Positions 37,179 to 46,014 of a DNA stretch of 64,000 bases are shown here, piece by piece. The first letter of the stretch is position 1, and every line of letters starts with the position of its first letter. Source of the stretch: Polynucleobacter rarus (GTDB lineage Bacteria; Pseudomonadota; Gammaproteobacteria; Burkholderiales; Burkholderiaceae); contig NZ_NTGB01000001.1 in assembly GCF_003072505.1 (NCBI RefSeq), positions 129,527 through 193,526 on the forward strand, written 5' to 3'. The position numbers were made by a program, and so were the translations under genes. The notes beneath the pieces are model-generated. The model made no database searches, was not told where the DNA came from, and saw only the letters and a list, made by a program, of their open reading frames with translations.

Positions 37179-38417
37179 TCAAACACCATCTTTAGCCAGC
37201 CTTAAGCCTGTCATTTGCCAACGTGCATGGGTTGGGAAGAAATTACGATAAGTAACTCTCGAATGGCCTTCTGGAGTGTAGGCAGAACTTCCTCTGAGAA
37301 CCATTTGATTAACCATAAACTTACCGTTATATTCACCCGCAATACCGCCCCAAGGCTGATATGCTGGATAAGGGGTGTAATTACTACTTGTCCATTGCCA
37401 TACTTTGCCAAATAGATCATCAACTGAACTCGAGCTCAAATTAGCAAAAGCTTCCCATTCAAATTCAGTGGGTAGGCGAGCACCAGCATAGCCAGTCAGG
37501 TTTTGACTAGCCCAGCGGGTAAAAGCATCTGCTTCAAAATAGCTGATATTTGACACTGGCGCATGTGGATCCATCGGTGTATTGCCATGCAGTGAAAAAC
37601 ACAAAGGTTGACCTTGTTCTTCTTTATTCCAATAGAGTGGAGTGGTTATTTTTTCTGATTGAAGCCATGCCCACCCAGCGTCTAGCCACCATTTAAAATT
37701 TTGATATCCACCATCTTCAACAAATTGAAACCACTCTAAATTACTTACGAGTCGATTACCGATGGAGTATTTCTGATTCAGAGCAGAATGCTTGGGCCCC
37801 TCATTATCAAAATGAAACCCTTCGCTATCGTGGCCGATTTCTACTAAACCACTCATACCTTCTAGCCATAAAAAGAGCTTCTCAACGCAGGATACTTTGT
37901 TACTTTGAGTCCTGTAGGCTGGAAAAAGGGAGTTACTAGAAAAAAGATGATGAATATCGGTTAATAGTAACTCTTGGTGCTGCTGTTCATGGTTGATGCC
38001 AAGTTGTATTAACCACAGGAGTTCAGCCGAAGAATTCTCTTTTAAGAGTTTTGTAACCCGCTCTTCGATATTTTTACGCCATGCAAGCACCTCAGTTAAA
38101 GAAGGTCTGGTTAACAGACCTCGTTTACTACGCGGATGCTTATCTCCGACGCCGTTGTAATAGCTATTAAACAAAACAGCAAACCGGGGATTCCAATAAG
38201 TGAAACTTTCTTCAAATGGTCTGAGAACCATGACTTCATAAAACCAAGTAACGTGAGCCAAATGCCATTTCGCAGGGCTAGCGTCTTCCATGGACTGGGC
38301 TTGACAATCCTCCGGGCTCAGATTCTGGATAAGATCTGTCGAGTATTTCCTGCTGAGGTGAAATTGTTCTAAAAGTTCATCTGCAACAGGTGTTTGATAG
38401 GGGGGGTTATTGAGCAT
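37179..38417 (-). CDS. egtB: Ergothioneine biosynthesis sulfoxide synthase EgtB
   Basis: This 412-residue protein fuses an N-terminal DinB_2 iron-binding domain to a C-terminal formylglycine-enzyme-like domain. The three expected iron ligands are visible: His52 in KWHLAHVTW, and His143 and His147 in HEQQHQELL, the same spacing as in mycobacterial EgtB. The C-domain has GARLPTEFEWEAFA, GKVWQWTSSNY and VLRGSSAYTPEGHSRVTYRNFF. The enzyme couples hercynine with a thiol (gamma-glutamylcysteine or cysteine) using O2. It overlaps egtD by 11 bases. No egtA, egtC or egtE is visible, so the thiol donor and the C-S lyase must come from elsewhere. Confidence 0.93.
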   Translation of the reverse strand: MLNNPPYQTPVADELLEQFHLSRKYSTDLIQNLSPEDCQAQSMEDASPAKWHLAHVTWFYEVMVLRPFEESFTYWNPRFAVLFNSYYNGVGDKHPRSKRGLLTRPSLTEVLAWRKNIEERVTKLLKENSSAELLWLIQLGINHEQQHQELLLTDIHHLFSSNSLFPAYRTQSNKVSCVEKLFLWLEGMSGLVEIGHDSEGFHFDNEGPKHSALNQKYSIGNRLVSNLEWFQFVEDGGYQNFKWWLDAGWAWLQSEKITTPLYWNKEEQGQPLCFSLHGNTPMDPHAPVSNISYFEADAFTRWASQNLTGYAGARLPTEFEWEAFANLSSSSVDDLFGKVWQWTSSNYTPYPAYQPWGGIAGEYNGKFMVNQMVLRGSSAYTPEGHSRVTYRNFFPTHARWQMTGLRLAKDGV

Positions 38418-39354
38418 AAATCACGGCGAAATAGTCTTTAGGATCTGTCCAGATGTGGGTCGATTTAAAACCTGCTTGGTTCAATAATAGCTGAATCGAT
38501 TCAATGGTGTACTTGTGGGAATTTTCTGTATGGATGAGCTCGCCCTTTTGGAATGCTCTAGATTTACCGGGCCAATTAACTGTCAAATCCTCTAGGGCTT
38601 CTAAATAGAGTTCAACTCTATTTTCAAAATGATTAATCTTCACTTTGTGGCGAAATTGCTCAACTCTAAAGTCAGACCCTAATTGCGAATTAATCGATCT
38701 AAGAATATTGAGATTAAAAGCAGCCGTAACTTTGAGAGGATCATCGTAAGCCGCTATCAGAACAGAATCTTCCTTCATTAAATCAACGCCTATTAATAAG
38801 CCACCATCATTTGCCTGACTCTTGATTTGACGAAGAAGTTCGAGGGCTTCGCCACTCAAAAAGTTTCCAATACTAGATCCGGGATAAAAAAAAGTTCTCT
38901 TATCTTTAGCAATTGAGTTTGGAATGATGAGTTCTTTTGAAAAATCCATGCCAATACATTGCATCTGAATGCTCGGATATTTCCCTTTTAGCTTTTCTAA
39001 CGCATCTTCTAGGTATTCAACTGAAAAATCAATGGCAAGGTAGTGTGAAGGTTGGAGAGAGTTAAAAAAAGATTCCGCTTTTTGACAATTTCCAGCTCCT
39101 AAATCAATCAGTGTAACGCCCGTTCCGATGGCATTAATAATTTGATCTTGGTACTCAGTAAAAATATTTTTTTCGGTATTAGTTGGGTAGTATTCAGGAA
39201 GTAGTGTAATTGCCGTAAATAAATGTGAGCCTAAAGGATCATATAAAAACTTTGGCGAAATGGAGGCATTCTTAGCCAACAAGCCCGTTTCTATTTCAGG
39301 TATAAAGTTAGGTGGAAGTTTTTTGTTTTCTTCTGGGGTGACGGGTATTTGCAT
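38407..39354 (-). CDS. egtD: L-histidine N-alpha-methyltransferase EgtD
   Basis: This 315-residue protein is the usual length of the EgtD/DUF2260 family. SAM-binding motif I is TLIDLGAGNCQKAESFF, with LAIDFSVEYLEDAL after it. Family-specific stretches are PKFLYDPLGSHLFTAITLLPEYYPT, FFYPGSSIGNFLSGEA and GVDLMKEDSVLIAAYDD. C-terminal HTENSHKYTIESIQLLLNQAGF also fits. It trimethylates histidine to hercynine, the first ergothioneine step. It is the first gene of the egtD-egtB-alkB operon, with an 11-base overlap into egtB. A 92-bp intergenic region separates it from the divergent DUF427 gene. Confidence 0.93.
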   Translation of the reverse strand: MQIPVTPEENKKLPPNFIPEIETGLLAKNASISPKFLYDPLGSHLFTAITLLPEYYPTNTEKNIFTEYQDQIINAIGTGVTLIDLGAGNCQKAESFFNSLQPSHYLAIDFSVEYLEDALEKLKGKYPSIQMQCIGMDFSKELIIPNSIAKDKRTFFYPGSSIGNFLSGEALELLRQIKSQANDGGLLIGVDLMKEDSVLIAAYDDPLKVTAAFNLNILRSINSQLGSDFRVEQFRHKVKINHFENRVELYLEALEDLTVNWPGKSRAFQKGELIHTENSHKYTIESIQLLLNQAGFKSTHIWTDPKDYFAVIYAQ

Positions 39355-39446
39355 TAGGTTCTTATGAATGTTTCTTTAAAGGCTTCAGAATGGATACTGC
39401 ATAAAAGTAGGATTTGCTTTATGCTAAATCTTTATTAGGAGATTAT

Positions 39447-39728
39447 ATGAAAGCTATCTGGAATAATGAAGTTTTAGCTAATTCAACTGCGACGATTGTA
39501 GTCGAGGGAAATCATTATTTTCCACCCGCAAGCTTAAATATGCAGTTTTTTAAGAAATCAGAAAAAAACACAGTTTGCTCTTGGAAGGGTACAGCTAATT
39601 ATTTCGATATAGAAGTCAATGGGCAATTTAATAAAGATGCAGCTTGGTACTATCCAGAACCTAAAACAGCCGCAAACAACGTTGCCGGATATGTCGCATT
39701 TTGGAAAGGCGTCAAGGTAGTAGATTGA
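39447..39728 (+). CDS. DUF427 domain protein
   Basis: The start at ATG 39447 (MKAIWNNEVLANS) with TTAGGAG upstream gives 93 residues; the TTG at 39414 would add an unconvincing leader. The DUF427 pattern is present: WNNEVLANS...VVEGNHYFPPASL, then TVCSWKGTANYFDIEVNG, AAWYYPEPKTAA and YVAFWKGVKV. The family folds as a small beta-barrel and its biochemical role is not established. It diverges from egtD, sharing a 92-bp intergenic region that may hold both promoters. Confidence 0.88.
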   Translation: MKAIWNNEVLANSTATIVVEGNHYFPPASLNMQFFKKSEKNTVCSWKGTANYFDIEVNGQFNKDAAWYYPEPKTAANNVAGYVAFWKGVKVVD

Positions 39729-40147
39729 GAAATGGAATAGAAATCATTGGTTAGAAATCTCTGGTTTAAGTTTTTAGATTCTTTGCAAATATTAGAGATT
39801 TTGGATTACATAGAGAGCAGATGGATCAGTCAACGCCTCCAAACTCGCCCTTTTAAACTCAATCCCAAGAGACGCAATCAACAGACACGAGGGTGACCCT
39901 TCACACCAGTCGGATGTTCATGTGTGTGATTTAACTACTAGCGCTCTTACGTTAGCGAAATAGCAACGACCCAACTGTACTTTAACCAAAAACCGATATT
40001 AGATGGTGGTTTTATCAAGAAATGCTATTAATACTTAATGCTAATAAAACTTGATATTTTAGTGATTTATACTAGATTGAATTAAATAAAAATAGTACTA
40101 TGAGACCATGGTTATCAAGTCGATTGCCATTAAAAAATATCTAAATA
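39729..40147. other. 419-bp intergenic region without a recognisable gene
   Basis: I see no ORF of note and no tRNA. Small inverted repeats are TCACAC (39901-39906) with GTGTGA (39924-39929), and CGCT (39942-39945) with AGCG (39954-39957). From about 40000 to the next ATG (40148) the sequence is very AT-rich and probably holds the promoter of the DctP gene. A small RNA cannot be excluded. Confidence 0.4.
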
Positions 40148-41182
40148 ATGAAAAGAATCCTTGCGGCTATTCTGCTTTTGTTTTGTTCTGTTTTCGCTTG
40201 GCAGATGTTTTCACCTATCAAACTGAAGGTAGTAGGTCAACCACGTTCCACTGGTTTGATTGCCACGGAACTTGAGCAACCCTTTTTCTTAACACTAAAA
40301 AGTAACACTGGATTACCGATTGACGTCGATTTTAAAACATTAGATCAGATTGGGGTGAAGGATACGTATCAACTTCCGATGATGACAGATGGTGTATTTG
40401 ATTTGGTATCACTACGTTTAGTGCAGAATGTTCAACACGAAATAACTTTAAATGGACTTGATATAACGGGCTTAAATATCAATTTTGAAAAACTTCATGC
40501 CTTAGCGAATGCTTATGCCCCAATAGTAGATAAAAACCTCCAAGAAAAATATAAAGTGAAACTTTTGGGGCTGTGGACTTTTGGACCTCAAGAGCTTTAT
40601 TGTAGTAAACCAATTCATCGATTATCTGATTTGAAAGGTTTGAAAGTAAGAGTTCAAAGTGAACCAACGGTTAATTTTATGAAGCCTTTGGGCGTAATAC
40701 CCGCCATCATTCCTTTTGAAGAAACTCTGTCCGCTTTAAAGAGTAATCTTATTGATTGCGCAACTACTAGTCTAGGCTCAGCAGCTTCAGCTGGTTGGTT
40801 GGATTATGTCCAATATTACGTACCAATCGGGATTGGTTCTGGAGTTAACGGATATGTCATTGCCTTATCTAAATGGGACTTATTAAATCAAGAACAGCAA
40901 GATACCCTTCAGAAGGCTTTTGATACACATCTTAATAAGATGTGGCAGTTTTCCGAAAACCTTTACCTTGAGCAACAAAATTGTGTAGTGGGTAAGGATA
41001 CTTGTAAAAGAAAAAAATATAATCTTGTGAAGGTTGAACTGCCCAAAGAAGATTTCGTGCTCATAGATCATTTGGTAAAAACTATTTCGCTGAAAAATTG
41101 GTTTGAATTATGTAATAAAGAATACCCCCAATGTGAAGCTGAATGGCTTAGGATAGCTGCACCTTTGGCTAATCTAGACTAA
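40148..41182 (+). CDS. DctP-type TRAP substrate-binding protein (orphan)
   Basis: This 344-residue protein has an N-terminal signal or anchor (MKRILAAILLLFCSVFAWQ). The TRAP receptor fold is recognisable from YCSKPIHRLSDLKGLKVRVQ with the conserved Arg, then PFEETLSALKSNLIDCATTS and the helix SKWDLLNQEQQDTLQKAF. Two pairs of cysteines near the C-terminus (CVVGKDTC and CNKEYPQC) are unusual and could form disulfides in the periplasm. No DctQ or DctM permease gene is adjacent. The next genes are HD-GYP and GGDEF proteins, with only 13 nt to the first. It may therefore serve as a periplasmic sensor feeding a c-di-GMP module rather than a transporter; this is inference. Confidence 0.85.
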   Translation: MKRILAAILLLFCSVFAWQMFSPIKLKVVGQPRSTGLIATELEQPFFLTLKSNTGLPIDVDFKTLDQIGVKDTYQLPMMTDGVFDLVSLRLVQNVQHEITLNGLDITGLNINFEKLHALANAYAPIVDKNLQEKYKVKLLGLWTFGPQELYCSKPIHRLSDLKGLKVRVQSEPTVNFMKPLGVIPAIIPFEETLSALKSNLIDCATTSLGSAASAGWLDYVQYYVPIGIGSGVNGYVIALSKWDLLNQEQQDTLQKAFDTHLNKMWQFSENLYLEQQNCVVGKDTCKRKKYNLVKVELPKEDFVLIDHLVKTISLKNWFELCNKEYPQCEAEWLRIAAPLANLD

Positions 41183-41195
41183 TGCTTTTGACACG

Positions 41196-41672
41196 ATGAA
41201 ATCAATTCACACGCCCCCAAGGTCAATTAGAAATATCAACATGCATTTTGTAGTATTGCCATTGAGGGTGATTGCAGGTCTTTCTGCTATGGTGTTTGTG
41301 CTATTTTTTTGCTATGAAATTTTTATCAGTTATGGCACTCAAACCAGTCAAAAATGGGTGCTATCTGGAACTATTTTTATTCTAGCGGTTTGGGCTGTTT
41401 TTGAAATTCTATCGATAGAAACACATGTTGATTCTTTGATAGTAAAAAATTTACGGTATTTATTATTATTTCAGGTTGGAGTTGCAATCGTACGTCCCGT
41501 TATGAACCTCATTGAAGAAATGAATACTAATCATAACTGGGTGATGTTCTCTAGCCTTGATATGAAGTGGCGTTGGATTTTATTGGTTGTATATTCAGGC
41601 CTATTTATCCTCATCATGGACGCCATAATTGGTTTATTTACTTTTATGAAAAGAACAAGGCAAAAGCTATAG
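41196..41672 (+). CDS. Membrane sensor part of a split HD-GYP protein
   Basis: This 158-residue reading has four hydrophobic segments (about 20-46, 55-76, 88-108 and 126-150). It ends with KRTRQKL and a TAG at 41670. The HD-GYP reading continues in the -1 frame without a gap. Adding one A to the A-run at 41662-41665 would join them through RQKAIENQMLDSLNALALARD, which matches how the intact paralogue at 61922-63280 enters its HD domain. The break is therefore probably a one-base deletion or a sequencing error. Two separately translated proteins are also possible. It starts 13 nt after the DctP gene. Confidence 0.7.
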   Translation: MKSIHTPPRSIRNINMHFVVLPLRVIAGLSAMVFVLFFCYEIFISYGTQTSQKWVLSGTIFILAVWAVFEILSIETHVDSLIVKNLRYLLLFQVGVAIVRPVMNLIEEMNTNHNWVMFSSLDMKWRWILLVVYSGLFILIMDAIIGLFTFMKRTRQKL

Positions 41673-41680
41673 AAAATCAG

Positions 41681-42301
41681 ATGCTAGATAGCCTTAACGC
41701 TCTGGCTTTAGCTAGAGATAATGAGACGGGTAACCATATTCTCCGTACTCAAAATTATGTCAAAATTCTTGCCTTAAGATTAAGAAAAATGGGACATTAC
41801 AAAAATGAACTAAGTGATGAAGAGATTGAATTTCTCTTTAAGGCGGCTCCACTTCATGATAATGGTAAGGTGGGAATACCAGATCATATACTTCTGAAAA
41901 ATGGTAGTTTGAATGATGAAGAGTGGCAAACTATGAAGACACATTCCTCCATTGGTGAAACAATCCTGTCTTCAGCAGGACCAGAATTCCAAGGGGACGA
42001 AAATGTAATTAGAACTGCATTCAAAATTGCTGGCGGACATCATGAAAAGTGGGATGGAACCGGTTATCCACGCAATTTAAGTGGGCAAGATATACCTTTA
42101 TCGGCACGCATTATGGCATTAGCTGATGTCTATGATGCTTTGGTGAGCAAGCGTGTTTATAAGAAAAGGTGGAGTCATCAGGAGGCTATCAAGGAGATTG
42201 TGTCTAAACAAGGACAACATTTCGACCCATTAGTCGTGGATGCTTTTATTCTTGAAGAAGATCAATTTTTGGCTATTTCTCGACAATATGAAGATTGCTA
42301 A
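41681..42301 (+). CDS. HD-GYP domain (c-di-GMP phosphodiesterase), catalytic part of a split gene
   Basis: From ATG 41681, 8 nt after the stop of the membrane part, this reads 206 residues covering the whole HD-GYP domain. Motifs are NETGNHILRTQNYVK, APLHDNGKVGIPDHILLK with the HD pair intact (the usual Ile after HD is Asn), [24 protein letters not shown] with GYP intact, and MALADVYDALVSKR. All metal-binding His/Asp residues expected of an active c-di-GMP hydrolase appear present. There is no good ribosome-binding site before 41681, which supports the view that it was once fused to the membrane segment. It precedes the GGDEF gene by 81 nt. Confidence 0.85.
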   Translation: MLDSLNALALARDNETGNHILRTQNYVKILALRLRKMGHYKNELSDEEIEFLFKAAPLHDNGKVGIPDHILLKNGSLNDEEWQTMKTHSSIGETILSSAGPEFQGDENVIRTAFKIAGGHHEKWDGTGYPRNLSGQDIPLSARIMALADVYDALVSKRVYKKRWSHQEAIKEIVSKQGQHFDPLVVDAFILEEDQFLAISRQYEDC

Positions 42302-42382
42302 TCAGGCTAAGACGAACAATCTATCTCGAGGACTAAGGTTTAAGTTATGTTAGTTTAACCTTAAAATCATATTCTCCAATTA

Positions 42383-44128
42383 ATGGCTTATCTAAATGAA
42401 ATCCTTTTTACGGTCACCACATTAATTTTGTGGGGGTTAGTGGTTATTTCACGACCCTTATTGAAGAAAGGTACAGTTTTCCAGCCTGAAAGTTATTGGT
42501 TTCTAGCATTGAACTTCACAGCAATTGCCTTTAGTTTTTTTACCATTGCCTCATCTACACATTTCTTTCTTCTGACTTTAGCAAATGCTTTCCTTTTTGC
42601 TAGTAGTCTTTACATGGCGTTATTTTTTCGATTCCTAAGAAGGCCTGAAAGTGAAAAATTTAAATGGTTATCTTTCCTTGCCATCGTAATTTTTGGATTG
42701 GTATTTGAATATATAAGACAGCGAGGTGAGTTTCAACAAAGAGTCTTCTTTGCCTTGACATCAATGGCCTTATGTTTAATTTGGCAATTATTAGAGATGA
42801 GGCTTTTAGGTCAAGTTCGATTAAAAAAGCTAAAACTGTTTTTCTTTACAACTTGTTTAGAGTTAGTCTTAGTTATATCCAGATTGGGCGGTCTTTATTT
42901 CCAAAAGCTTCCTCCTGAAATAAATTTATTTCAAGAGCCTATAGAGCTTGCGCTAATCAGATGGGCTTGGTTTTCCGTTGTAATTATTTCCTATGTGGCT
43001 CTTATAGGTTATTGGATAGAGAGAATTAGTATGGAGAATCTACAAACCATTGCAGAAAACAATTCCATCAAATTGGCAATTGCAAATAAAAAGGTTGACC
43101 AATCTGAGAAGCGTTTACTGTCAACGCTAGAAGAGTTCAAATCAGCTGAGGTCAAATTAGATGTTGCTCAAAACGAATTATTAAAACGTGAAGAGCTTTT
43201 ACGCTATGTGTCAGATATTTCTGGCAATGGTATCTGGGATTGGAATATTTTAACTGGTGAAGTGAAACCCAATAATCGTTGGATGGAGATGCTTGGCGAG
43301 GATCCTAGAAAGCAATATTTTTCAGTAAATGATTTTAAAAATCGTATTCATCCTGATGATCTCACTGAAGTAATGAAACAATTAAGTCAAACCTTAGATG
43401 GTCTAAAAGACTATCAATATCGTTATCGCATGATTCGGTCAGATGGGACTCAAATCTGGGTGGAAGATAAAGGTAGAGTTGTTGAAAAGTCTGATGAGGG
43501 AAAACCTATGCGGATGGTTGGCGCTATCACCGATATCAGTGAAGAGGTTTCAAGCAATGAAAAACTCCAAGCCTTAGCTTTTTATGATCCATTAACGAAA
43601 GTACTGAACCGCCGATTATTTGAGGACCGTCTAGATCAAACTCTCAAAAATGCAGAACGTCATCAACAGTTCGGCGCACTCCTAATTCTTGACTTAGATA
43701 AATTTAAAGATTTGAATGATACCTATGGTCATCAGGTAGGAGATTTAAGCTTGGTTGAAGTAGCTAAAAGAATGAAAGTTATTGTTCCCGAAGTGGATGC
43801 CATTGCTCGAATTGGTGGAGATGAGTTTGCAATCCTTCTTAGTAAATTAGGTAGTGAGTACTCTCTTGCATATTCAGAGGCGAATAACATTGCTGAAAAG
43901 TTATGTCAAAGTTTATCAGCAAGTCTTAAATTCGAAATGGCGAGTGAGAAGTTATCCCGATCCGAGGGGTCTAAACAATATAGTTGTTCTACAAGTATTG
44001 GGGTCACCCTGTTTTTAGGTGGTCAATTGACTCAGAGCGAATTACTTGCGCAGGCAGATTTCGCGATGTACCAAGCTAAAAAAGCTGGTGGTAATCAGGT
44101 TTGTTTTTACAGTAATCCCATCAGCTAA
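42383..44128 (+). CDS. Membrane-bound PAS-GGDEF diguanylate cyclase
   Basis: This protein has 581 residues. About seven hydrophobic segments fill residues 5-215, a coiled-coil-like linker spans about 222-270, and a PAS_3/PAC module covers about 270-395 (GIWDWNILTGEVKPN, RIHPDDL, YRYRMIRSDGTQIWVEDKG). A GGDEF domain covers about 405-575. DPLTKVLNRRLFEDRL opens it, and the active-site loop RIGGDEF (GGDEF at 478-482) is intact, so it should make c-di-GMP. The product-inhibition I-site RxxD is PEVD here and lacks the Arg, so feedback control is probably weak or absent. It lies on the same strand as the DctP and HD-GYP genes. Confidence 0.92.
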   Translation: MAYLNEILFTVTTLILWGLVVISRPLLKKGTVFQPESYWFLALNFTAIAFSFFTIASSTHFFLLTLANAFLFASSLYMALFFRFLRRPESEKFKWLSFLAIVIFGLVFEYIRQRGEFQQRVFFALTSMALCLIWQLLEMRLLGQVRLKKLKLFFFTTCLELVLVISRLGGLYFQKLPPEINLFQEPIELALIRWAWFSVVIISYVALIGYWIERISMENLQTIAENNSIKLAIANKKVDQSEKRLLSTLEEFKSAEVKLDVAQNELLKREELLRYVSDISGNGIWDWNILTGEVKPNNRWMEMLGEDPRKQYFSVNDFKNRIHPDDLTEVMKQLSQTLDGLKDYQYRYRMIRSDGTQIWVEDKGRVVEKSDEGKPMRMVGAITDISEEVSSNEKLQALAFYDPLTKVLNRRLFEDRLDQTLKNAERHQQFGALLILDLDKFKDLNDTYGHQVGDLSLVEVAKRMKVIVPEVDAIARIGGDEFAILLSKLGSEYSLAYSEANNIAEKLCQSLSASLKFEMASEKLSRSEGSKQYSCSTSIGVTLFLGGQLTQSELLAQADFAMYQAKKAGGNQVCFYSNPIS

Positions 44129-44226
44129 TCGGTAACTTATTGAGTATACAAAATGACCAGCTTTTGAGTTAGAAGATTAGCTTCAACTAAAAAGTGGACA
44201 TTTTGAATGAGGACTGGTTTTATTGC

Positions 44227-45993
44227 TTAGCCGTCTGAGCGCTCAGGAATGAATGGCAACAAGATGTAGGAAGGTGCAACTAGCTCAGAGTATAAAGTTA
44301 CTTCTGCACCGAAAACATCCTCTGGCCTATCTACTTCGTCATCGTGAATAAATGGACCACAACCTTTCATGGGATTTTTCATATTGGATAAATGTGCTGC
44401 CGGTCCATCCCATTCATAATCTTTTCCTAAAATACTGACAGCTAATTGATAGCCTTTGGGAATGACGATACTCGTTGGCCATATTTCTATATCAAGCTCT
44501 GTTTTTTGTCCTGGGGTAAGAGGGATTTTTCTTTGATGGCGAAGATAAGGTCGGTAAGGTTTCGATAACTCCTGATCTAGTTCTCTATGTGACGCACGAA
44601 GCCATCCTTGTCCAACTGGGGTATGAGGGTCAAGGGCGCCTTGAAAGACGACTTCTTTTCCTGCAGGATCATAAACATGCAAAACTGCAAAAATATCTGC
44701 ATCATTGGATAAGGAGCTCATGAATAATTTCATGGCAACGGGGCCGGTGATTTCAACCTCTTTATCAAAAGGTTTTGCATAAAAAGTAGAGCCTTTCACT
44801 AAAGGCTGGTAGCTCACTTTACTATCAACAGTCGGGAAATCAAAGGATAAAGAGTTATCCGCACAGTTTAAGTAAAGCTTGGTCCACTGCGTTCTAGGGA
44901 TTGGCCAAGCATCTTCATAGCGCTGCACAAAATGGTCAACGTGCCGAATTTGTAACTGTAACTTGGGTTGTGTTTGCTCCCAGCCGTTATCGATATTTTT
45001 TAGGTAGAAATTAAAAAAACGTTTTTGGATATCTACGCCGTAATCTGTATAAAGGCCCGCCCAATGTGCTCCACCGTGCATTTCTAACCATTTGTGTTTT
45101 GAGCCTGAACGCATAAAGCCTTCAATATTCCCTCTCAAGTGCAAGCCTTGACCACCCCAATTCCCGGCAGATAGTAATGGTACTTCAATGTCACTGAAGA
45201 CACTCTTCCGAACAGCATAATATTCATCATCCATTTGATGATCTTGCAGTTCTTGCCACATTGGTACTCGATTGGCAGCTAATTCTTCATCAGTTAAGGT
45301 TTCTGGACCGCAAACGAGTTCTCCAGTTAACTCGCTAATGGGACCTCTAGTTCCTAGACCATGTTGCACATTACGCACTTGCATATCTTGCCAGTTTTTT
45401 ACAAAAGTACAGAGAATGCCACCATGATGGGTGCTATCCCTATATCGATCAGAGTAACCTTCCCAGATACACATCGCTGTGAGATGTGGAGGCTTTAAAG
45501 CGGCAACTCGCCATTGATTGGTGCCGTAATAGGAAATTCCTGCCAGTCCTACTTTACCGTTAGACCATGCTTGTTGTCCTGCCCATTCAATACATTCGTA
45601 GAAGTCTCGGGTTTCTCTCGGAGAATGGTGATCCACAACGCCAGGCGATCTACCGGCACCTCTTGAGTCCACTCGAATACAAATATATCCATCAGGTACC
45701 CATTTTTCTGGATCTAAAACTTCCCAGTTTTGATATTTATTGGTGGAGCCAGCGGCAGTGTCTGGGTGGTCACTAACCATTTTTTCCCAAGCCGTTGGGT
45801 AACCTTTTTGAAAACTTAAGCCTTTACCATAGGGTCCGTAACTAATTAGACTAGGGTACTTTCCAAGTGTAATTGGTCTAAATACATCTGCTCTTAAAAT
45901 AATCCCATCATCCATCTCGATCGGGACATCCCAGTCGATTTGCATCCCATCACGAATTTCTGTCTTATATGAATTGTCAGTATTGTTGGTCAT
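44227..45993 (-). CDS. CocE/NonD family hydrolase (second copy)
   Basis: This 588-residue protein is close in sequence along its whole length to the hydrolase at 24525-26273. It has IRVDSRGAGRSPG, the elbow GISYYGTNQW with Ser154, a cap domain, and the C-terminal jelly-roll (DADIFAVLHVYDPAGKEV, IWPTSIVIPKGYQLAVSI). Unlike the other copy it has the more usual SYYG at the elbow. It is cytoplasmic with no signal peptide. It follows its Bug partner by 21 nt. The duplicated pairing suggests both copies handle related ester or amide substrates brought in with the help of the receptor. Confidence 0.9.
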   Translation of the reverse strand: MTNNTDNSYKTEIRDGMQIDWDVPIEMDDGIILRADVFRPITLGKYPSLISYGPYGKGLSFQKGYPTAWEKMVSDHPDTAAGSTNKYQNWEVLDPEKWVPDGYICIRVDSRGAGRSPGVVDHHSPRETRDFYECIEWAGQQAWSNGKVGLAGISYYGTNQWRVAALKPPHLTAMCIWEGYSDRYRDSTHHGGILCTFVKNWQDMQVRNVQHGLGTRGPISELTGELVCGPETLTDEELAANRVPMWQELQDHQMDDEYYAVRKSVFSDIEVPLLSAGNWGGQGLHLRGNIEGFMRSGSKHKWLEMHGGAHWAGLYTDYGVDIQKRFFNFYLKNIDNGWEQTQPKLQLQIRHVDHFVQRYEDAWPIPRTQWTKLYLNCADNSLSFDFPTVDSKVSYQPLVKGSTFYAKPFDKEVEITGPVAMKLFMSSLSNDADIFAVLHVYDPAGKEVVFQGALDPHTPVGQGWLRASHRELDQELSKPYRPYLRHQRKIPLTPGQKTELDIEIWPTSIVIPKGYQLAVSILGKDYEWDGPAAHLSNMKNPMKGCGPFIHDDEVDRPEDVFGAEVTLYSELVAPSYILLPFIPERSDG

Positions 45994-46014
45994 TTTAGTA
46001 GTCTCTATTTGAAT

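Noticed and set aside
41661..41667. Programmed -1 frameshift site at the HD-GYP split.
   Set aside because: The zero-frame codons CAA AAG do not form a canonical X XXY YYZ heptamer and no strong downstream structure is seen. A single-base loss in the A-run is simpler, though slippage is not excluded.
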